Source: Pseudomonas sp. ANT_H12B
GTDB lineage: Bacteria > Pseudomonadota > Gammaproteobacteria > Pseudomonadales > Pseudomonadaceae
Assembly (NCBI RefSeq): GCF_008369325.1
Contig: NZ_VOBI01000001.1
Span: 124,001-188,000, forward strand
DNA length: 64,000 nucleotides
Direction of reading: 5' to 3'
Below are positions 54,095-63,980 of the stretch, one piece after another. Position 1 is the stretch's first letter; each line of letters begins with the position of its first letter. The notes beneath the pieces are model-generated. The model saw nothing but the letters and a program-made list of their open reading frames with translations, did no database searches and was not told the origin of the DNA. The position numbers and the translations under genes were made by a program.

Positions 54095-55198
54095 TCACAA
54101 CCGAATCACTTGCCCCTCCACCGGTGCGACCTGTCCATGAAACAGACGGGAAATGACGTTTTGTGCCGCTTCATAGCCCTGGCTCTCGATCACTTCCAGC
54201 AACGGCTTTTCAGTTGCGGATACTTTCTGGATAAACCGTTGCAGGCCCTCACCAATATGCTGACTGACGCCTTCCGGCCCCCAGTCGGCGTTTCGTTTGC
54301 GGATCTGGATTGGCGCGAAGAAGAACACCGGTTTTGGTCCCTCGATGGCCGTCAATTGCGCCTCATCGGTACTTTGCGCAGAGCCGGCGAAGCAGCTGTA
54401 AACCAACTTCCCGGCAAAATGCCGGTGCACCTGATCACGTAAATCCAGGTCGCCGGAAAAATCCACGTACAGCGTCGGCCGGTCATTGGCCAGGCTTGCC
54501 AATTCTGTGTAGGACACCGTTCGCTCGTAACAACCGAGACTCTCCACAAAAGCTTTGTTGCCATTGGAAGTCAGCGCCACCCGCTCCAGATCGGGCTGGT
54601 TTTCCAGACATACCGCCGTGCCATAGGCGGTTTTGCTCGACGCACTGGAGAACACCAGCCGAGTGGCGCCGAAGAACTGCTTGTCCTGGAGAAAGTCCGC
54701 CAGCATCGACGACGTCAGAAACAGCGGCTTGAGTAAAATCTGCAGGTTTTCGGTTTCCGGGCTGTAGTACGAATCCCAGCTGCAACGGGTGTATTGGTTG
54801 TAAGCCGACGTCAGTGCCTGCCGATGCTCGGCGGCATCGTAGAAGCCGCGCTCAGTCACCCGCTCCGGGCGCATCGATAGATGGCTGGCAATTGGAAAAT
54901 ACCCGTAAAACCGCTCCCCTGTTTTAATGCCTGTCACATCAGACGCCACAACATCGGCAAAGCCCCACGCCGGGATGTGCCCCCACTCCGTCAACCCTGT
55001 AGGAAAGAATCCCCAGTAGTTCATGGAATTGCCATAAGCAGCGTAGGTAATGTTGTTGGTGGTCAGTGCGCAACGGTCGATCTTTAAAATCACCTCTCCA
55101 GCCGCCGGAATCAGGCTACGTTGTTCTTGCTCAATTCGGCTTTGATCGAGGGCGTCTTTGCGGGTAATCAACCGTGTTACCGTGCCGGGACTTTGCAT
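54095..55198 (-). CDS. DUF2855 family protein
   Basis: A 367-residue protein. The pattern VILKIDRCALTTNNITYAAYG, WGFFPTGLTEWGHIPAWGFADVVAS, GERFYGYFPIASHL and LVFSSASSKTAYGTA resembles the medium-chain dehydrogenase/quinone oxidoreductase fold, but the zinc ligands and glycine-rich NADP loop are degenerate. DUF2855 proteins have no established reaction. It is divergent from a TetR gene across only 55 bases, a classic repressor-target layout. Confidence 0.82.
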   Translation of the reverse strand: MQSPGTVTRLITRKDALDQSRIEQEQRSLIPAAGEVILKIDRCALTTNNITYAAYGNSMNYWGFFPTGLTEWGHIPAWGFADVVASDVTGIKTGERFYGYFPIASHLSMRPERVTERGFYDAAEHRQALTSAYNQYTRCSWDSYYSPETENLQILLKPLFLTSSMLADFLQDKQFFGATRLVFSSASSKTAYGTAVCLENQPDLERVALTSNGNKAFVESLGCYERTVSYTELASLANDRPTLYVDFSGDLDLRDQVHRHFAGKLVYSCFAGSAQSTDEAQLTAIEGPKPVFFFAPIQIRKRNADWGPEGVSQHIGEGLQRFIQKVSATEKPLLEVIESQGYEAAQNVISRLFHGQVAPVEGQVIRL

Positions 55199-55253
55199 TT
55201 TTCAGACTCCTGCTGCGAGTAAGTGGCGGGTCGCACCAGAGTAGTCCCAGCCT

Positions 55254-55913
55254 ATGAAGAGCGGGTTCGGAAACGCCAGGGGCAGTCCCCCCACCCTCAA
55301 TCCCCGCGCCAAGCCGCTGAAACGGCCGACCCAGGCTCGGGCGATTTTCACCGTGGAGGCCATTTACGAGGCCTTTGTTCGGATTTGGCAACGTGACGGC
55401 TGGTCAGGATTGACCACGCGTGAGGTGGCGCTGGAAGCAGGCGTTGCGATTGGCACGCTGTACGACTACTTCCCGAGCAAGGAAGCTTTGTTGTCAGGCT
55501 ATATCCGACATGCACTGGATGCCTTGTTACAGCACCTGGACAAATACGTCGTACAAGCGAACAACCTGGACTGGCCAACCCGAATCAAGCATCTGGTACG
55601 CCTGACCTGCGACCCCAACGATGCCCGTCAGCCACTGTTCAACCATGAAGTGCTGGCGATCGAACACCAGATTGCCGAGCCCAAACATCATCGACGGGTG
55701 TTCCAGGAGCTGTCACACAAATGGCGTGAGGCCTTCGCAGCTTGTAGCGACTTGCCCACACAACCTTCAGAAACAACCATCGATGCCTGGGTGATCATGG
55801 TCTGGGGAGGCCGTCGTTATTGCGTCACCGCGCAACCGGCGGCGGAGCAAACCGCCGCATGGCTGTCGGAAATGGAAACGATGATCTGTAGCCGCTTGGC
55901 TCATAGGCCGTAG
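55254..55913 (+). CDS. TetR-family regulator
   Basis: A 219-residue regulator. The helix-turn-helix is in TTREVALEAGVAIGTLYDYFPSKEALLSGY (about residues 52-83), diagnostic of TetR. The helical ligand domain follows. It probably represses the divergent DUF2855 gene. Start at 55254; the first 20 residues are basic and unstructured. Confidence 0.88.
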   Translation: MKSGFGNARGSPPTLNPRAKPLKRPTQARAIFTVEAIYEAFVRIWQRDGWSGLTTREVALEAGVAIGTLYDYFPSKEALLSGYIRHALDALLQHLDKYVVQANNLDWPTRIKHLVRLTCDPNDARQPLFNHEVLAIEHQIAEPKHHRRVFQELSHKWREAFAACSDLPTQPSETTIDAWVIMVWGGRRYCVTAQPAAEQTAAWLSEMETMICSRLAHRP

Positions 55914-55937
55914 TCCGAAGCGCCGACAAAGATCCCG

Positions 55938-56498
55938 TCAGAGCTTTTTATGCTGCTCGACCCACAGTCCATAAGCATTGATGAAACTTTGCAGGAATGG
56001 CTTGACCGACTCGGACAACTTGCCCGACTCGTCGAACGCCTTTCCGGCACCGCTCAGGTAGGCTTCCGGTTGCTGCATGCACGGCACATCAAGAAACACC
56101 ATGGACTGGCGCAGATGGTGGTTGGCACCAAATCCACCGACCGCGCCCGGTGAAACGCTGATCACCGCCCCCGGCTTGCCGCTCCAGGCGCTCTTGCCAT
56201 ATGGACGCGAACCGACGTCTATTGCGTTCTTCATGGGTGCCGGCACCGAACGGTTGTATTCGGGGGTCACGAACAGCACCGCGTCGGATGAGCTCACTTG
56301 TTGCCGGAAAGTGCTGTAGGCTGCCGGCGGTGAAGCACCATCAATGTCTTCGTTGTAGAGCGGCAGATCGCCAATTTCGACGATAGTGAGCTTGAGATTG
56401 GCAGGCGCCAGGTCGGCCAGGGCCAGTGCAACCTTGCGATTGATCGATTCCTTTCTCAAGCTGCCGACCAGTACGGCGATCGTATAAACGTTGCTCAT
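55938..56498 (-). CDS. NAD(P)H-dependent FMN reductase (ChrR/quinone-reductase type)
   Basis: A 186-residue flavodoxin-like protein. The FMN phosphate loop is in VGSLRKESINRKVA and the PEYNRSVPAPMKNAID motif is diagnostic. Relatives reduce quinones, chromate or azo compounds by two electrons. Its stop lies 24 bases from the converging TetR stop, so it is a separate transcript. Confidence 0.88.
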   Translation of the reverse strand: MSNVYTIAVLVGSLRKESINRKVALALADLAPANLKLTIVEIGDLPLYNEDIDGASPPAAYSTFRQQVSSSDAVLFVTPEYNRSVPAPMKNAIDVGSRPYGKSAWSGKPGAVISVSPGAVGGFGANHHLRQSMVFLDVPCMQQPEAYLSGAGKAFDESGKLSESVKPFLQSFINAYGLWVEQHKKL

Positions 56499-56673
56499 GG
56501 AAGTTTCTCGACTGTGCGATAGAAAGAGCTAGTAGTTATAGATGACGTTTCAAGCAGTGGGCGACTGAAAGCACCGCCCCTGATTATTTTTTTCCTGTAG
56601 GAAAACTTACCTCGCCCAACCACGGTCTACAGAACCGCAAATTGAGTGATTTATCCCCAGAGGTTCTAAGCAG

Positions 56674-56934
56674 ATGGCAGCAGTACTCGTCGGTCAGTTC
56701 CATGCAAGAGACGCGGAAGGCCGCGTTTATTCCGTGCATGAGTTCCAGGAATCCACCCCGTCGGCAGACGGTCTCACCGGCTCGGTGCCTGTCACCACTT
56801 ATAAGCTGGCCATTGGTGATCGCGTCAAAAAGCTCGATGACAACCAGTTTCTGCTGGTTCAATCGGACGTCACTATCGTGCGCGAACCCGACACGTATAT
56901 CGGCAGCCTGCCGGAAACCACCGTCGCCTCATAA
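56674..56934 (+). CDS. Conserved hypothetical protein, 86 aa
   Basis: A small soluble protein, likely all-beta: MAAVLVGQFHARDAEGRVYS, then VTTYKLAIGDRVKKLDDNQFLL and DTYIGSLPE. No family recognised; it looks like a protein conserved within pseudomonads. A GAGG sits about 10 bases before the ATG. Monocistronic. Confidence 0.6.
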   Translation: MAAVLVGQFHARDAEGRVYSVHEFQESTPSADGLTGSVPVTTYKLAIGDRVKKLDDNQFLLVQSDVTIVREPDTYIGSLPETTVAS

Positions 56935-57022
56935 CCTCGCGTTATGAGCAGAAGTCATATGCGCGCACTTGAGTTAGGATTCAGTCACTGACTCCCTCAC
57001 CTGCTGAACATGGACTTCACGC

Positions 57023-57916
57023 ATGCGTTTACGTCATATCGAAGTGATCCACGCGCTCTTGCAGACCGGTCACCTGGGCACCGCCGCCGAATGGCTGCAG
57101 TTGCCGGTGGCCGAGGTCGAACGCATTTTGCGCTACGCCGAGGATCAGTTGGGTTTCATGCTGTTTTCCAGCGTGCGTGGACGCTTGCAGGCTACGCGCG
57201 AGGCGCGGGAGCTGCAGGTCGAAATCGCCCACGTCTATGACGCACTCGAACCGGTGCAGCGCCTGGCCAACAGCCTAAAGCAGTATCAGGCACCGCCGTT
57301 ACGAGTCATTTGCACGCCACCGCTGGCACAACAGTTGTTGCCACACAGCATCGCAGCCCTGCGTCGACGTCTGCCCGATGCACCTTGCACCCTCCTGAGC
57401 CAACCCACCCGCGAGATCGTCAGAAGCCTGTTGCTGCGCGAGAGCGATCTGGGCCTGAGCCTGCACGATCCCGATCATGCCGACATTCAATGCCAGGTGA
57501 TTGCCCAAGGCAAACTTCAGTTGCTGGCGCCCCATGGCTGGCTGCAACCGAAACAGAAATACATTTCACTGCAGGACCTGGCCGGTCAGTCGATGGTCGG
57601 GCTGGAAGGTCACGATCCGCTGAGTCCGGCGCTCGACAACAAATTGCATGCCCTGCGCCCCGCCCCGGTGATTCATACCCGGGTACAGACTCACCAGATG
57701 ATGCGCAGCATGGTCGAAGCCGGTGAAGGCCTGGCCATCGTCGACCCCTTCACCGCTCTCGGCGCCAAATCGGCTGGACTGGATGCCTGCCCGCTCGCGC
57801 CAGCAGTGCCGATCAGCCTCTATGCCTTGACTCTGAAGAACGGCGAGCCCTATTCGGCCGTTCAGGCATTGCTGGACATCATCACGGAACAAGCCGTGGC
57901 GATGCTGGCGAGCTGA
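57023..57916 (+). CDS. LysR-family transcriptional regulator
   Basis: A 297-residue LysR protein. The HTH (MRLRHIEVIHALLQTGHLGTAAEWL..VAEVERILRYAEDQLGFMLF) differs slightly from the usual AARxL pattern. The effector domain resembles ArgP- or OccR-type periplasmic-binding folds (VICTPPLAQQLLPHSIAALR). It converges with and overlaps the 3' end of the acetyltransferase gene by 35 bases. Target unknown. Confidence 0.85.
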   Translation: MRLRHIEVIHALLQTGHLGTAAEWLQLPVAEVERILRYAEDQLGFMLFSSVRGRLQATREARELQVEIAHVYDALEPVQRLANSLKQYQAPPLRVICTPPLAQQLLPHSIAALRRRLPDAPCTLLSQPTREIVRSLLLRESDLGLSLHDPDHADIQCQVIAQGKLQLLAPHGWLQPKQKYISLQDLAGQSMVGLEGHDPLSPALDNKLHALRPAPVIHTRVQTHQMMRSMVEAGEGLAIVDPFTALGAKSAGLDACPLAPAVPISLYALTLKNGEPYSAVQALLDIITEQAVAMLAS

Positions 57917-58490
57917 ACGGGTTTTCCAGCGAGAATATTCGATACCAGAACAGCGCCACTTCGGCGGTGTTCGGGTCGATGCCGCGATAACGCAGATAAT
58001 CGATCCCGCCAATCGTGTAACCGCAGCGCTCATAGAGTCGGCAGGCACCCAGGTTGTTGTTCTGGGTTTCGAGCATGATGCCCGGCAATTTCTTTTTGCG
58101 GCTCCAGAACTGCGCCACGTCCAGCAGTGCCTTGGCCACGCCATGGCCCCGCGCCGGGGCATGCACCGCCAGCTCGTCAATGTGGGCAAAACCGTTCCAG
58201 TTGGTGCTGACCACCAGGTGCCCCACCGGCTCGTCATCGAGATAAGCCATGAAAATCGCGCTGTCAGCGGCATCTCGGAAACTGCTGAATTCCTCAGGAT
58301 CGATGCCGTAGCACTTGCGATAAGGGGTGATTGGCGTCACCGGCCACTGTTCCACCGGTTTGCCGATTTCAGCGGCGCCATAGGCGGCGACTTCAAAACT
58401 GAAGTCACTGCCCCAGATGTAGGCCGCGAAACCATCGTCGGCAACGCGCACCGACAGCCCTGGGTATTTCGGATTGATAACCGGCTGCAT
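57882..58490 (-). CDS. GNAT N-acetyltransferase
   Basis: A 202-residue acetyltransferase. The acetyl-CoA motif is in IDELAVHAPARGHGVAKALLDVA and the C-terminal half has NNLGACRLYERCGYTIGG. The ATG at 58490 has a GAGGA 11 bases upstream; one at 58508 has its site too close. It starts 15 bases after the decarboxylase stop and is probably co-transcribed with it, which suggests a polyamine or amino-acid substrate, though this is inference. Confidence 0.8.
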   Translation of the reverse strand: MQPVINPKYPGLSVRVADDGFAAYIWGSDFSFEVAAYGAAEIGKPVEQWPVTPITPYRKCYGIDPEEFSSFRDAADSAIFMAYLDDEPVGHLVVSTNWNGFAHIDELAVHAPARGHGVAKALLDVAQFWSRKKKLPGIMLETQNNNLGACRLYERCGYTIGGIDYLRYRGIDPNTAEVALFWYRIFSLENPFSSPASPRLVP

Positions 58491-58504
58491 ACTGGGAAAC
58501 GTCC

Positions 58505-60760
58505 TCATTCCTTGATGCAATCGACAGTGTAATGCCGTCCATTGCCCTCATCTTCGTGTTGCAAGCCGTGCACATCTACGACAAACCCCGGGAAGCTGCT
58601 GTCGAAGGTACGGGCAAACGCCAGGTAATCGATAATCGAACGGGTCGACTCGGTGAAACGCTCGCCGGGCATGATCAACGGGATCCCCGGCGGGTACGGC
58701 ACCAGCATGACCGCAGCGATCCGCCCATCCAGAGCATCGATCGACACCGCTTCAACCTCGCCTCGCACTAAATGGTCATAGGCGTCAGCCGGCTTCATGG
58801 CGATTTCCGGCAACACGGTATACATGCGCTTGAGGTGCTTGGCGGTGGCATTGCTGCGATAGCAGGCGTGCAACTGATCGCACAGATCACGCAAACCGAT
58901 CCCCTGATAACGCGCGACGTTCTGTTGCGCCACGCAGGGCAGGCAGGTCGCCAGGCTGACGTTGGCATCGTAGCTGCGCTTGAATTCCAGCAACTCAGTC
59001 AGCAACGTGCTCCATTTGCCCTTGGTGATTCCCATGGAGAACAGCACCAGGAACGAATACAACCCGGTCTTTTCGACCACCAGTCCACGTTCCCAGAGGA
59101 ATTTGCTGACCACTGCGGCCGGAATTCCTCGCTCACTCAGGGCACCACCGGCAGTCAGACCCGGCATCACCAAGGTGACTTTGATCGGATCGAGCAGCAC
59201 GTAGTCGTCGGTGACGCCGCCAAAGCCGTGCCAGTCGGCGTCGGGTTGCAGCAGCCAGTCTTCGGTGACAACGCGGTCGATGCCTTCCACTGACGGCGGC
59301 TGCCAGATGGAAAACCACCAGTCGTCAGCGGCGATGTGCAAACGCAGGTTGGCCAGGGCCCGACGAAAACTCAGGGCTTCGTCGAACATTTCCTGCAACA
59401 GAGAACGCCCGGCCGGACCTTCCATCATGGCCGACGCCACATCCAGCGAAGCAATGATGCTGTACTGCGGAGAGGTGGAGATGTGCATCATGAACGCTTC
59501 GTTGAAGCGATCACGGTCCAGCTGCCGCGCACCGCCGTCCTGAACGTGAATCATCGACGCCTGACTGAATGCCGCCAGCAGTTTGTGGGTGGAATGGGTG
59601 CTGAACACCAGCGGGCCGTCTTCACTGCGGGACGTGCCCATGCCATAGCGCCCGGAGAAGAACTCGTGGAACGCGGCATAGGCGTACCAGGCTTCGTCGA
59701 AGTGCAAGACCTCAACGCTGTTCCCCAGATTCTGCTTGATCAGTTCTGCGTTGTAACAAAGGCCGTCGTAGGTCGAATTGGTGACCACCGCGAGTTTGAC
59801 CTTGGGTTCTCGGCCCTTGGTCAGCGGGCTGGCGTCAATCTTGGCCTGAATCGATTCGCGGCTGAATTCGCTCAACGGGATCGGGCCGATAATCCCTAGC
59901 TCGTTACGCTCCGGGCACAGATACAACGGGATGGCACCGGTCATGATGATCGAGTGCAGCACCGACTTGTGGCAGTTGCGATCCACCAACACCAGATCAT
60001 CGCGGGCAACCATCGAGTGCCAGACAATCTTGTTGGCGGTCGAAGTGCCATTGATCACGAAAAAGGTGTGATCAGCGCCGAAATTGCGGGCAGCACGGGC
60101 TTCTGCTTCTGCCAAGGGTCCGGTGTGATCGAGCAGCGAACCGAGTTCCGGCACCGACACCGATAAATCCGAGCGCAGGGTGTTTTCCCCGAAAAACTGA
60201 TGGAACGCCTGCCCAACGGGACTCTTGTGATAAGCCACACCGCCGCCATGACCGGGGGTGTGCCAGGAATAGTTGGAGTCAGCGGTGTGTTGCACCAGCG
60301 CCTTGAAAAACGGTGGCAGCAAACCATCCAGGTATTTGCGCGCTGCCCGGGCCACCTGCCGGGCGAGGAACGGCACGGTGTCTTCAAACAGATAAAGAAT
60401 GCCGCGCAACTGATTGAGCTCCGCCATGGCGTCGGCAGGCGCATTTTCCAGAGTGACTTGCTCGCCCAGGGCGAAGATTGGCAAATCCGGCGCGCGAACC
60501 CGCGCCAGGCCGATCAATTCGGCCATATTCTGTAACAAATGGGAATTGGTGCTGGCGTCCTCAGAGGCAATCAACATGCATGAGAGGCCGTGATGGGTCG
60601 ACGCGACCAGACGTCCTTCGGCGTAATTTACCGCCGAGACAATACTGAAGCCTTCCTGCTCCAGTTCCCGGGCGATACCACGCACACGATCACCGGCGAC
60701 GGTGTCGGCCTTGATGTCGCGATGGACGATCAGGACCGGGAATTTCAGATCTTTATACAT
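58505..60760 (-). CDS. Orn/Lys/Arg decarboxylase, LdcA-like (inducible type)
   Basis: A 751-residue PLP enzyme with the N-terminal response-regulator-like wing (about 1-125), core from about 150 and C-terminal domain from about 600. The PLP lysine is K393 in STHSTHKLLAAFSQ; SNYSWHTPGHGGGVAY and HFDEAWYAYAAFHEFFSG are also diagnostic. Length and sequence resemble the P. aeruginosa PA1818 lysine decarboxylase LdcA, so conversion of L-lysine to cadaverine is most likely; arginine or ornithine cannot be excluded. Monocistronic or followed by the GNAT gene. Confidence 0.9.
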   Translation of the reverse strand: MYKDLKFPVLIVHRDIKADTVAGDRVRGIARELEQEGFSIVSAVNYAEGRLVASTHHGLSCMLIASEDASTNSHLLQNMAELIGLARVRAPDLPIFALGEQVTLENAPADAMAELNQLRGILYLFEDTVPFLARQVARAARKYLDGLLPPFFKALVQHTADSNYSWHTPGHGGGVAYHKSPVGQAFHQFFGENTLRSDLSVSVPELGSLLDHTGPLAEAEARAARNFGADHTFFVINGTSTANKIVWHSMVARDDLVLVDRNCHKSVLHSIIMTGAIPLYLCPERNELGIIGPIPLSEFSRESIQAKIDASPLTKGREPKVKLAVVTNSTYDGLCYNAELIKQNLGNSVEVLHFDEAWYAYAAFHEFFSGRYGMGTSRSEDGPLVFSTHSTHKLLAAFSQASMIHVQDGGARQLDRDRFNEAFMMHISTSPQYSIIASLDVASAMMEGPAGRSLLQEMFDEALSFRRALANLRLHIAADDWWFSIWQPPSVEGIDRVVTEDWLLQPDADWHGFGGVTDDYVLLDPIKVTLVMPGLTAGGALSERGIPAAVVSKFLWERGLVVEKTGLYSFLVLFSMGITKGKWSTLLTELLEFKRSYDANVSLATCLPCVAQQNVARYQGIGLRDLCDQLHACYRSNATAKHLKRMYTVLPEIAMKPADAYDHLVRGEVEAVSIDALDGRIAAVMLVPYPPGIPLIMPGERFTESTRSIIDYLAFARTFDSSFPGFVVDVHGLQHEDEGNGRHYTVDCIKE

Positions 60761-60886
60761 GAGGCTCAGTGTCCTGAGGCGGCAGACCGCGGTCTGTCAA
60801 TATCCTCAGGGTAGAGGGTTCAAGTGGATGTGGCGAGCGCGACGCCCCGAAGGAGGTCAGCGCACGCACCATTCTGTGGCAGGAAA

Positions 60887-61645
60887 TCAGGCCTGAGCCT
60901 TGGCCTCGGCCAGTTGCTGCCACAGTGACGGCGCGCCAGCGGACTTGGCGATGGCCTCCAGGCGCGCCACATGCTGGGCGAGATCATCTTCGCTAGCACG
61001 AATGATTCGCGTCGACTGACGATCGGCTGGCAAACGACGAATTTCGGTCGCCGAGTTGTCCGCGCCTTCACCGGAACCGTTGCCATCAGACGCATTACCG
61101 GCAAGGGACAGGCTGGTCTGGCCGCCAGTCATGGTCAGGTAGACGTCGGCGAGGATCTCGGAGTCGAGCAAGGCGCCGTGCAGCTCGCGGCCGGAGTTGT
61201 CGACGCCATAGCGTTTGCACAAAGCGTCGAGGCTGTTGCGCTGCCCCGGATGACGCTCCCGGGCCATCATCAAGGTGTCGAGGATCGAGCAGTGTTGCGT
61301 GATGTCCGCGCGATCCTGGTGGCCCATCAGGGCGAATTCGTTGTTGATGAAGCCAACGTCGAACGCCGCGTTATGGATGATCAGTTGCGCGCCCTTGATG
61401 AATTCGAAGAACTCATCGGCCACTTCATTGAAGCGCGGCTTGCCCACCAGGAACTCGTTAGTGATGCCGTGGACGCCAATGGCACCTTCGTCACTCTCGC
61501 GATCCGGTTGCAGGTAAACGTGGAAATGCCGGCCCGTCAGGCGCCGACCGATCAACTCAACACAACCGATTTCGATAATCCGGTGGCCGTCGGTCACCGG
61601 CATGCCGGTGGTTTCGGTATCGAGTACAACGGATCTGGTGGCCAT
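60887..61645 (-). CDS. dnaQ: DNA polymerase III epsilon subunit (proofreading exonuclease)
   Basis: A 252-residue DEDDh exonuclease: D9 and E11 in LDTETTG, D96 in HNAAFDVGF, H156 and D161 in ELHGALLDSE. A tail beyond residue 175 contains QTSLSL (176-181), which fits the beta-clamp binding motif, and its end should bind the polymerase alpha subunit. It lies upstream of the decarboxylase and downstream of rnhA, as in other pseudomonads. Confidence 0.96.
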   Translation of the reverse strand: MATRSVVLDTETTGMPVTDGHRIIEIGCVELIGRRLTGRHFHVYLQPDRESDEGAIGVHGITNEFLVGKPRFNEVADEFFEFIKGAQLIIHNAAFDVGFINNEFALMGHQDRADITQHCSILDTLMMARERHPGQRNSLDALCKRYGVDNSGRELHGALLDSEILADVYLTMTGGQTSLSLAGNASDGNGSGEGADNSATEIRRLPADRQSTRIIRASEDDLAQHVARLEAIAKSAGAPSLWQQLAEAKAQA

Positions 61646-61735
61646 CAGTGCTCAGCTCTCAACGGGTCATTCGTGCAAAAGCGGGGATGTTAACACGCTC
61701 GCCAGGTCTTTCAGATACACCGAGCTACACCCATT

Positions 61736-61755
61736 CGCGAGCAGGCTCGTCCCAC
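61736..61755. repeat. Single REP-type palindrome
   Basis: CGCGAGCAGGCTCGTCCCAC is a degenerate REP of the GAGCAGGCTCG type directly before palindromic element E. Confidence 0.55.
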
Positions 61756-61756
61756 T

Positions 61757-61833
61757 GATCGTTCCCACGTTTCGCGTTCCAATGGGACGCAGAGCGTCCC
61801 GGCTGCATTCGCACGCAGAGCGTGGGAACGATC
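61757..61833. repeat. GATCGTTCCCACG palindromic element, copy E
   Basis: A shortened copy of 77 bases running from GATCGTTCCCACG to CGTGGGAACGATC with a GGGACGCAGAGCGTCCC hairpin inside. It lies between rnhA and dnaQ. Confidence 0.82.
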
Positions 61834-61843
61834 AGTGAAGGAA

Positions 61844-62296
61844 TCAGGCCTGCTTGTACCCGCGCACTTCATCCACGCCACGGTTGGCCAGTTGGTCTGC
61901 ACGCTCGTTGCCGTGGTGCCCGATGTGCCCGCGCACCCATTTCCAGGTGACGTTGTGTCGGTTGACCTGCTCATCCAGCAACTTCCACAGATCAGCGTTT
62001 TTCACCGGTTCTTTCGCAGCGGTTTTCCAGCCGCGCTTTTTCCAGTTGTCCATCCACTCGTTGATGCCTTTCATCACGTACTGGGAGTCGGTCACCAGCA
62101 GCACGTCGCAAGACCGCTTGAGCTCTTCAAGGCCACGGATCGCGCCCATCAGCTCCATGCGATTGTTGGTGGTGTTTGCTTCGCCGCCCCAGAGTTCTTT
62201 CTCAACACCCTTGCACACCAGCAACGCGCCCCAGCCGCCTGGGCCAGGGTTGCCTTTGCAGGCGCCGTCAGTGAAGAGTTCTACGTTATCGCTCAT
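61844..62296 (-). CDS. rnhA: Ribonuclease HI
   Basis: A 150-residue RNase H that cuts RNA in RNA-DNA hybrids. Active-site residues are all present: D10 ([14 protein letters not shown]), E48 (NRMEL), D70 (TDSQYV), H124 and D134 ([10 protein letters not shown]). It sits between the methyltransferase and dnaQ in the usual order. Confidence 0.96.
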   Translation of the reverse strand: MSDNVELFTDGACKGNPGPGGWGALLVCKGVEKELWGGEANTTNNRMELMGAIRGLEELKRSCDVLLVTDSQYVMKGINEWMDNWKKRGWKTAAKEPVKNADLWKLLDEQVNRHNVTWKWVRGHIGHHGNERADQLANRGVDEVRGYKQA

Positions 62297-62351
62297 GCCA
62301 ATCTATCCAGAAAATGCGGTGGCTCGCCGATCCGTGACCGACGATGCCCGA

Positions 62352-62370
62352 GGCCGGGGCAAGCCCGGCC
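62352..62370. repeat. GGCCGGG-CCCGGCC hairpin
   Basis: GGCCGGGGCAAGCCCGGCC folds into a perfect 7-base stem with a GCAAG loop in the 92-base gap between rnhA and the methyltransferase. No T run follows on either strand, so termination is uncertain. Confidence 0.5.
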
Positions 62371-62388
62371 GGGAATATAAAAAGGGTA

Positions 62389-63147
62389 TTACGGTTCGAT
62401 GCGACGACGGTTGACCTTGGCCATCGGCAACGGAATCAGCTTGCCCATCGGTTCGCGTCGTTCCTGCCGGACGGGTCGCAGGCCCACCACGATCTTGCGT
62501 GCCACTAATAAATAGAAGCCGCCGCCAGACAATTGCCAGTCACCGGCCTTACGCTCCCAACCGGCCAAACGGGCCTGCCAGGCGGGTGACGCAAGCGGCG
62601 GACGATAGCACCCGAAGCGGCGTTTCTCCAGAGCGAAGCCGAGCAGGTTCAACCAGTCACCGACCCGCGAGGGGGAAATGCAACGGGCCTTGCGCAACGC
62701 GTCATGGGCGAATACGTGGCGCAAACCCCAGGTGCTCCAGGGATTGATGCCGAGGATGACAAGATGCCCGCCGGGCCGCACGCTGCTCGCCGCCTCTCGC
62801 AGCAAACCGTGGGGCGATAGGCAAAAATCCAGCCCATGCTGCAACACCACCACGTCGGCGGCATGCTCGCTCAAGGGCCACGCCTGCTCTTCGCAGACGA
62901 TCTCGACACCTGGCAACGGCGCACCGAGACGCACATTGCGCTGCACTTGCGGCGCCGACGGCGGGGTCTGGGCCGACGGACCGTAATGCACCAGGTAGCC
63001 ACCGAAGAACCGTCCCAACTCGTCTTCAAGCATGCGGCGTTCTTCGTCCAGCAGAAATTGCCCGATGGGGCCGGACAGCCATTCACGGGCCGCGCTGATC
63101 AATGTCAGCCATTCAGGATCAGCCTGAGCGAACGCTTTATCGGTCAT
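62389..63147 (-). CDS. Class I SAM-dependent methyltransferase
   Basis: A 252-residue protein. The SAM-binding region is recognisable as [22 protein letters not shown] and [19 protein letters not shown], typical of methyltransferase type 11; the N-terminal GxGxG motif is degenerate. It lies in the conserved string gloB-methyltransferase-rnhA-dnaQ. Substrate unknown. The ATG at 63147 has a GGAGAA ribosome site 5 bases upstream. It is divergent from gloB. Confidence 0.85.
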   Translation of the reverse strand: MTDKAFAQADPEWLTLISAAREWLSGPIGQFLLDEERRMLEDELGRFFGGYLVHYGPSAQTPPSAPQVQRNVRLGAPLPGVEIVCEEQAWPLSEHAADVVVLQHGLDFCLSPHGLLREAASSVRPGGHLVILGINPWSTWGLRHVFAHDALRKARCISPSRVGDWLNLLGFALEKRRFGCYRPPLASPAWQARLAGWERKAGDWQLSGGGFYLLVARKIVVGLRPVRQERREPMGKLIPLPMAKVNRRRIEP

Positions 63148-63212
63148 TGCATTCTCCAACGCGCCAGGAAGTTCTAAGATGCGCCATTGTTTTCCGCTTG
63201 GCGAATCCGACG

Positions 63213-63980
63213 ATGATACAGATCAGTGCCCTGCCCGCCTTTACCGACAACTACATCTGGTTGTTACAAGACCCCGACACTCGACGCTGTGCCGTGGTCG
63301 ATCCGGGCGATGCCGCGCCAGTGCAAAACTGGCTCAAGGCCAATCCGGAATGGATATTGAGCGATATTCTGATCACTCACCATCATCATGACCACGTCGG
63401 CGGCGTCGAGCAGCTTAAAAAAGCGACAGACGCGAAAGTCTACGGCCCCGCCAGCGAAACCATCCCGGTCCGGGACATAGCGCTCAAGGAGAACGACCGA
63501 ATCAGCGTGCTGGGCTGTGACTTTGATGTCATCGAAATCCCTGGCCACACGTTGGGGCACATAGCCTTTTATCATCAGGGCATGCTGTTTTGCGGCGACA
63601 CCCTGTTCGCCGCCGGTTGCGGGCGCTTGTTCGAAGGCACGCCCGAACAGATGCACACCTCGCTGACACGCCTCGCGGCGCTCCCCGAGGATACGCAAGT
63701 GTTCTGCGCGCATGAATACACCCTGAGCAATCTGCGCTTTGCCATCGCGGTCGAACCAGGCAATCGAGATACCGCTCAGCGGTTGGCCAAAGTCGCTCAA
63801 CAACGGGACGCCGGAATCATCACGCTGCCTTCTACTCTGGGCCTTGAAAAGCGGACAAACCCGTTTTTGCGGACCGGCGAAACATCCGTTAAAGAAAAAG
63901 TGGACGAACGGAATGGAACTCATAACCAGGCTCCGAGTGCGGTTTTTGCTGCTCTTCGTGCTTGGAAAGATAAGTTCTAA
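63213..63980 (+). CDS. gloB: Hydroxyacylglutathione hydrolase (glyoxalase II)
   Basis: A 255-residue metallo-beta-lactamase-fold hydrolase that releases D-lactate and glutathione from S-lactoylglutathione, completing methylglyoxal detoxification. The metal motif [10 protein letters not shown] starts at T55 (ligands H56, H58, D60, H61), and [25 protein letters not shown] and FCAHEYT supply the rest. The frame is open upstream but relatives start [16 protein letters not shown]. The gene is complete; only 20 bases remain in the window after it. Confidence 0.95.
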   Translation: MIQISALPAFTDNYIWLLQDPDTRRCAVVDPGDAAPVQNWLKANPEWILSDILITHHHHDHVGGVEQLKKATDAKVYGPASETIPVRDIALKENDRISVLGCDFDVIEIPGHTLGHIAFYHQGMLFCGDTLFAAGCGRLFEGTPEQMHTSLTRLAALPEDTQVFCAHEYTLSNLRFAIAVEPGNRDTAQRLAKVAQQRDAGIITLPSTLGLEKRTNPFLRTGETSVKEKVDERNGTHNQAPSAVFAALRAWKDKF

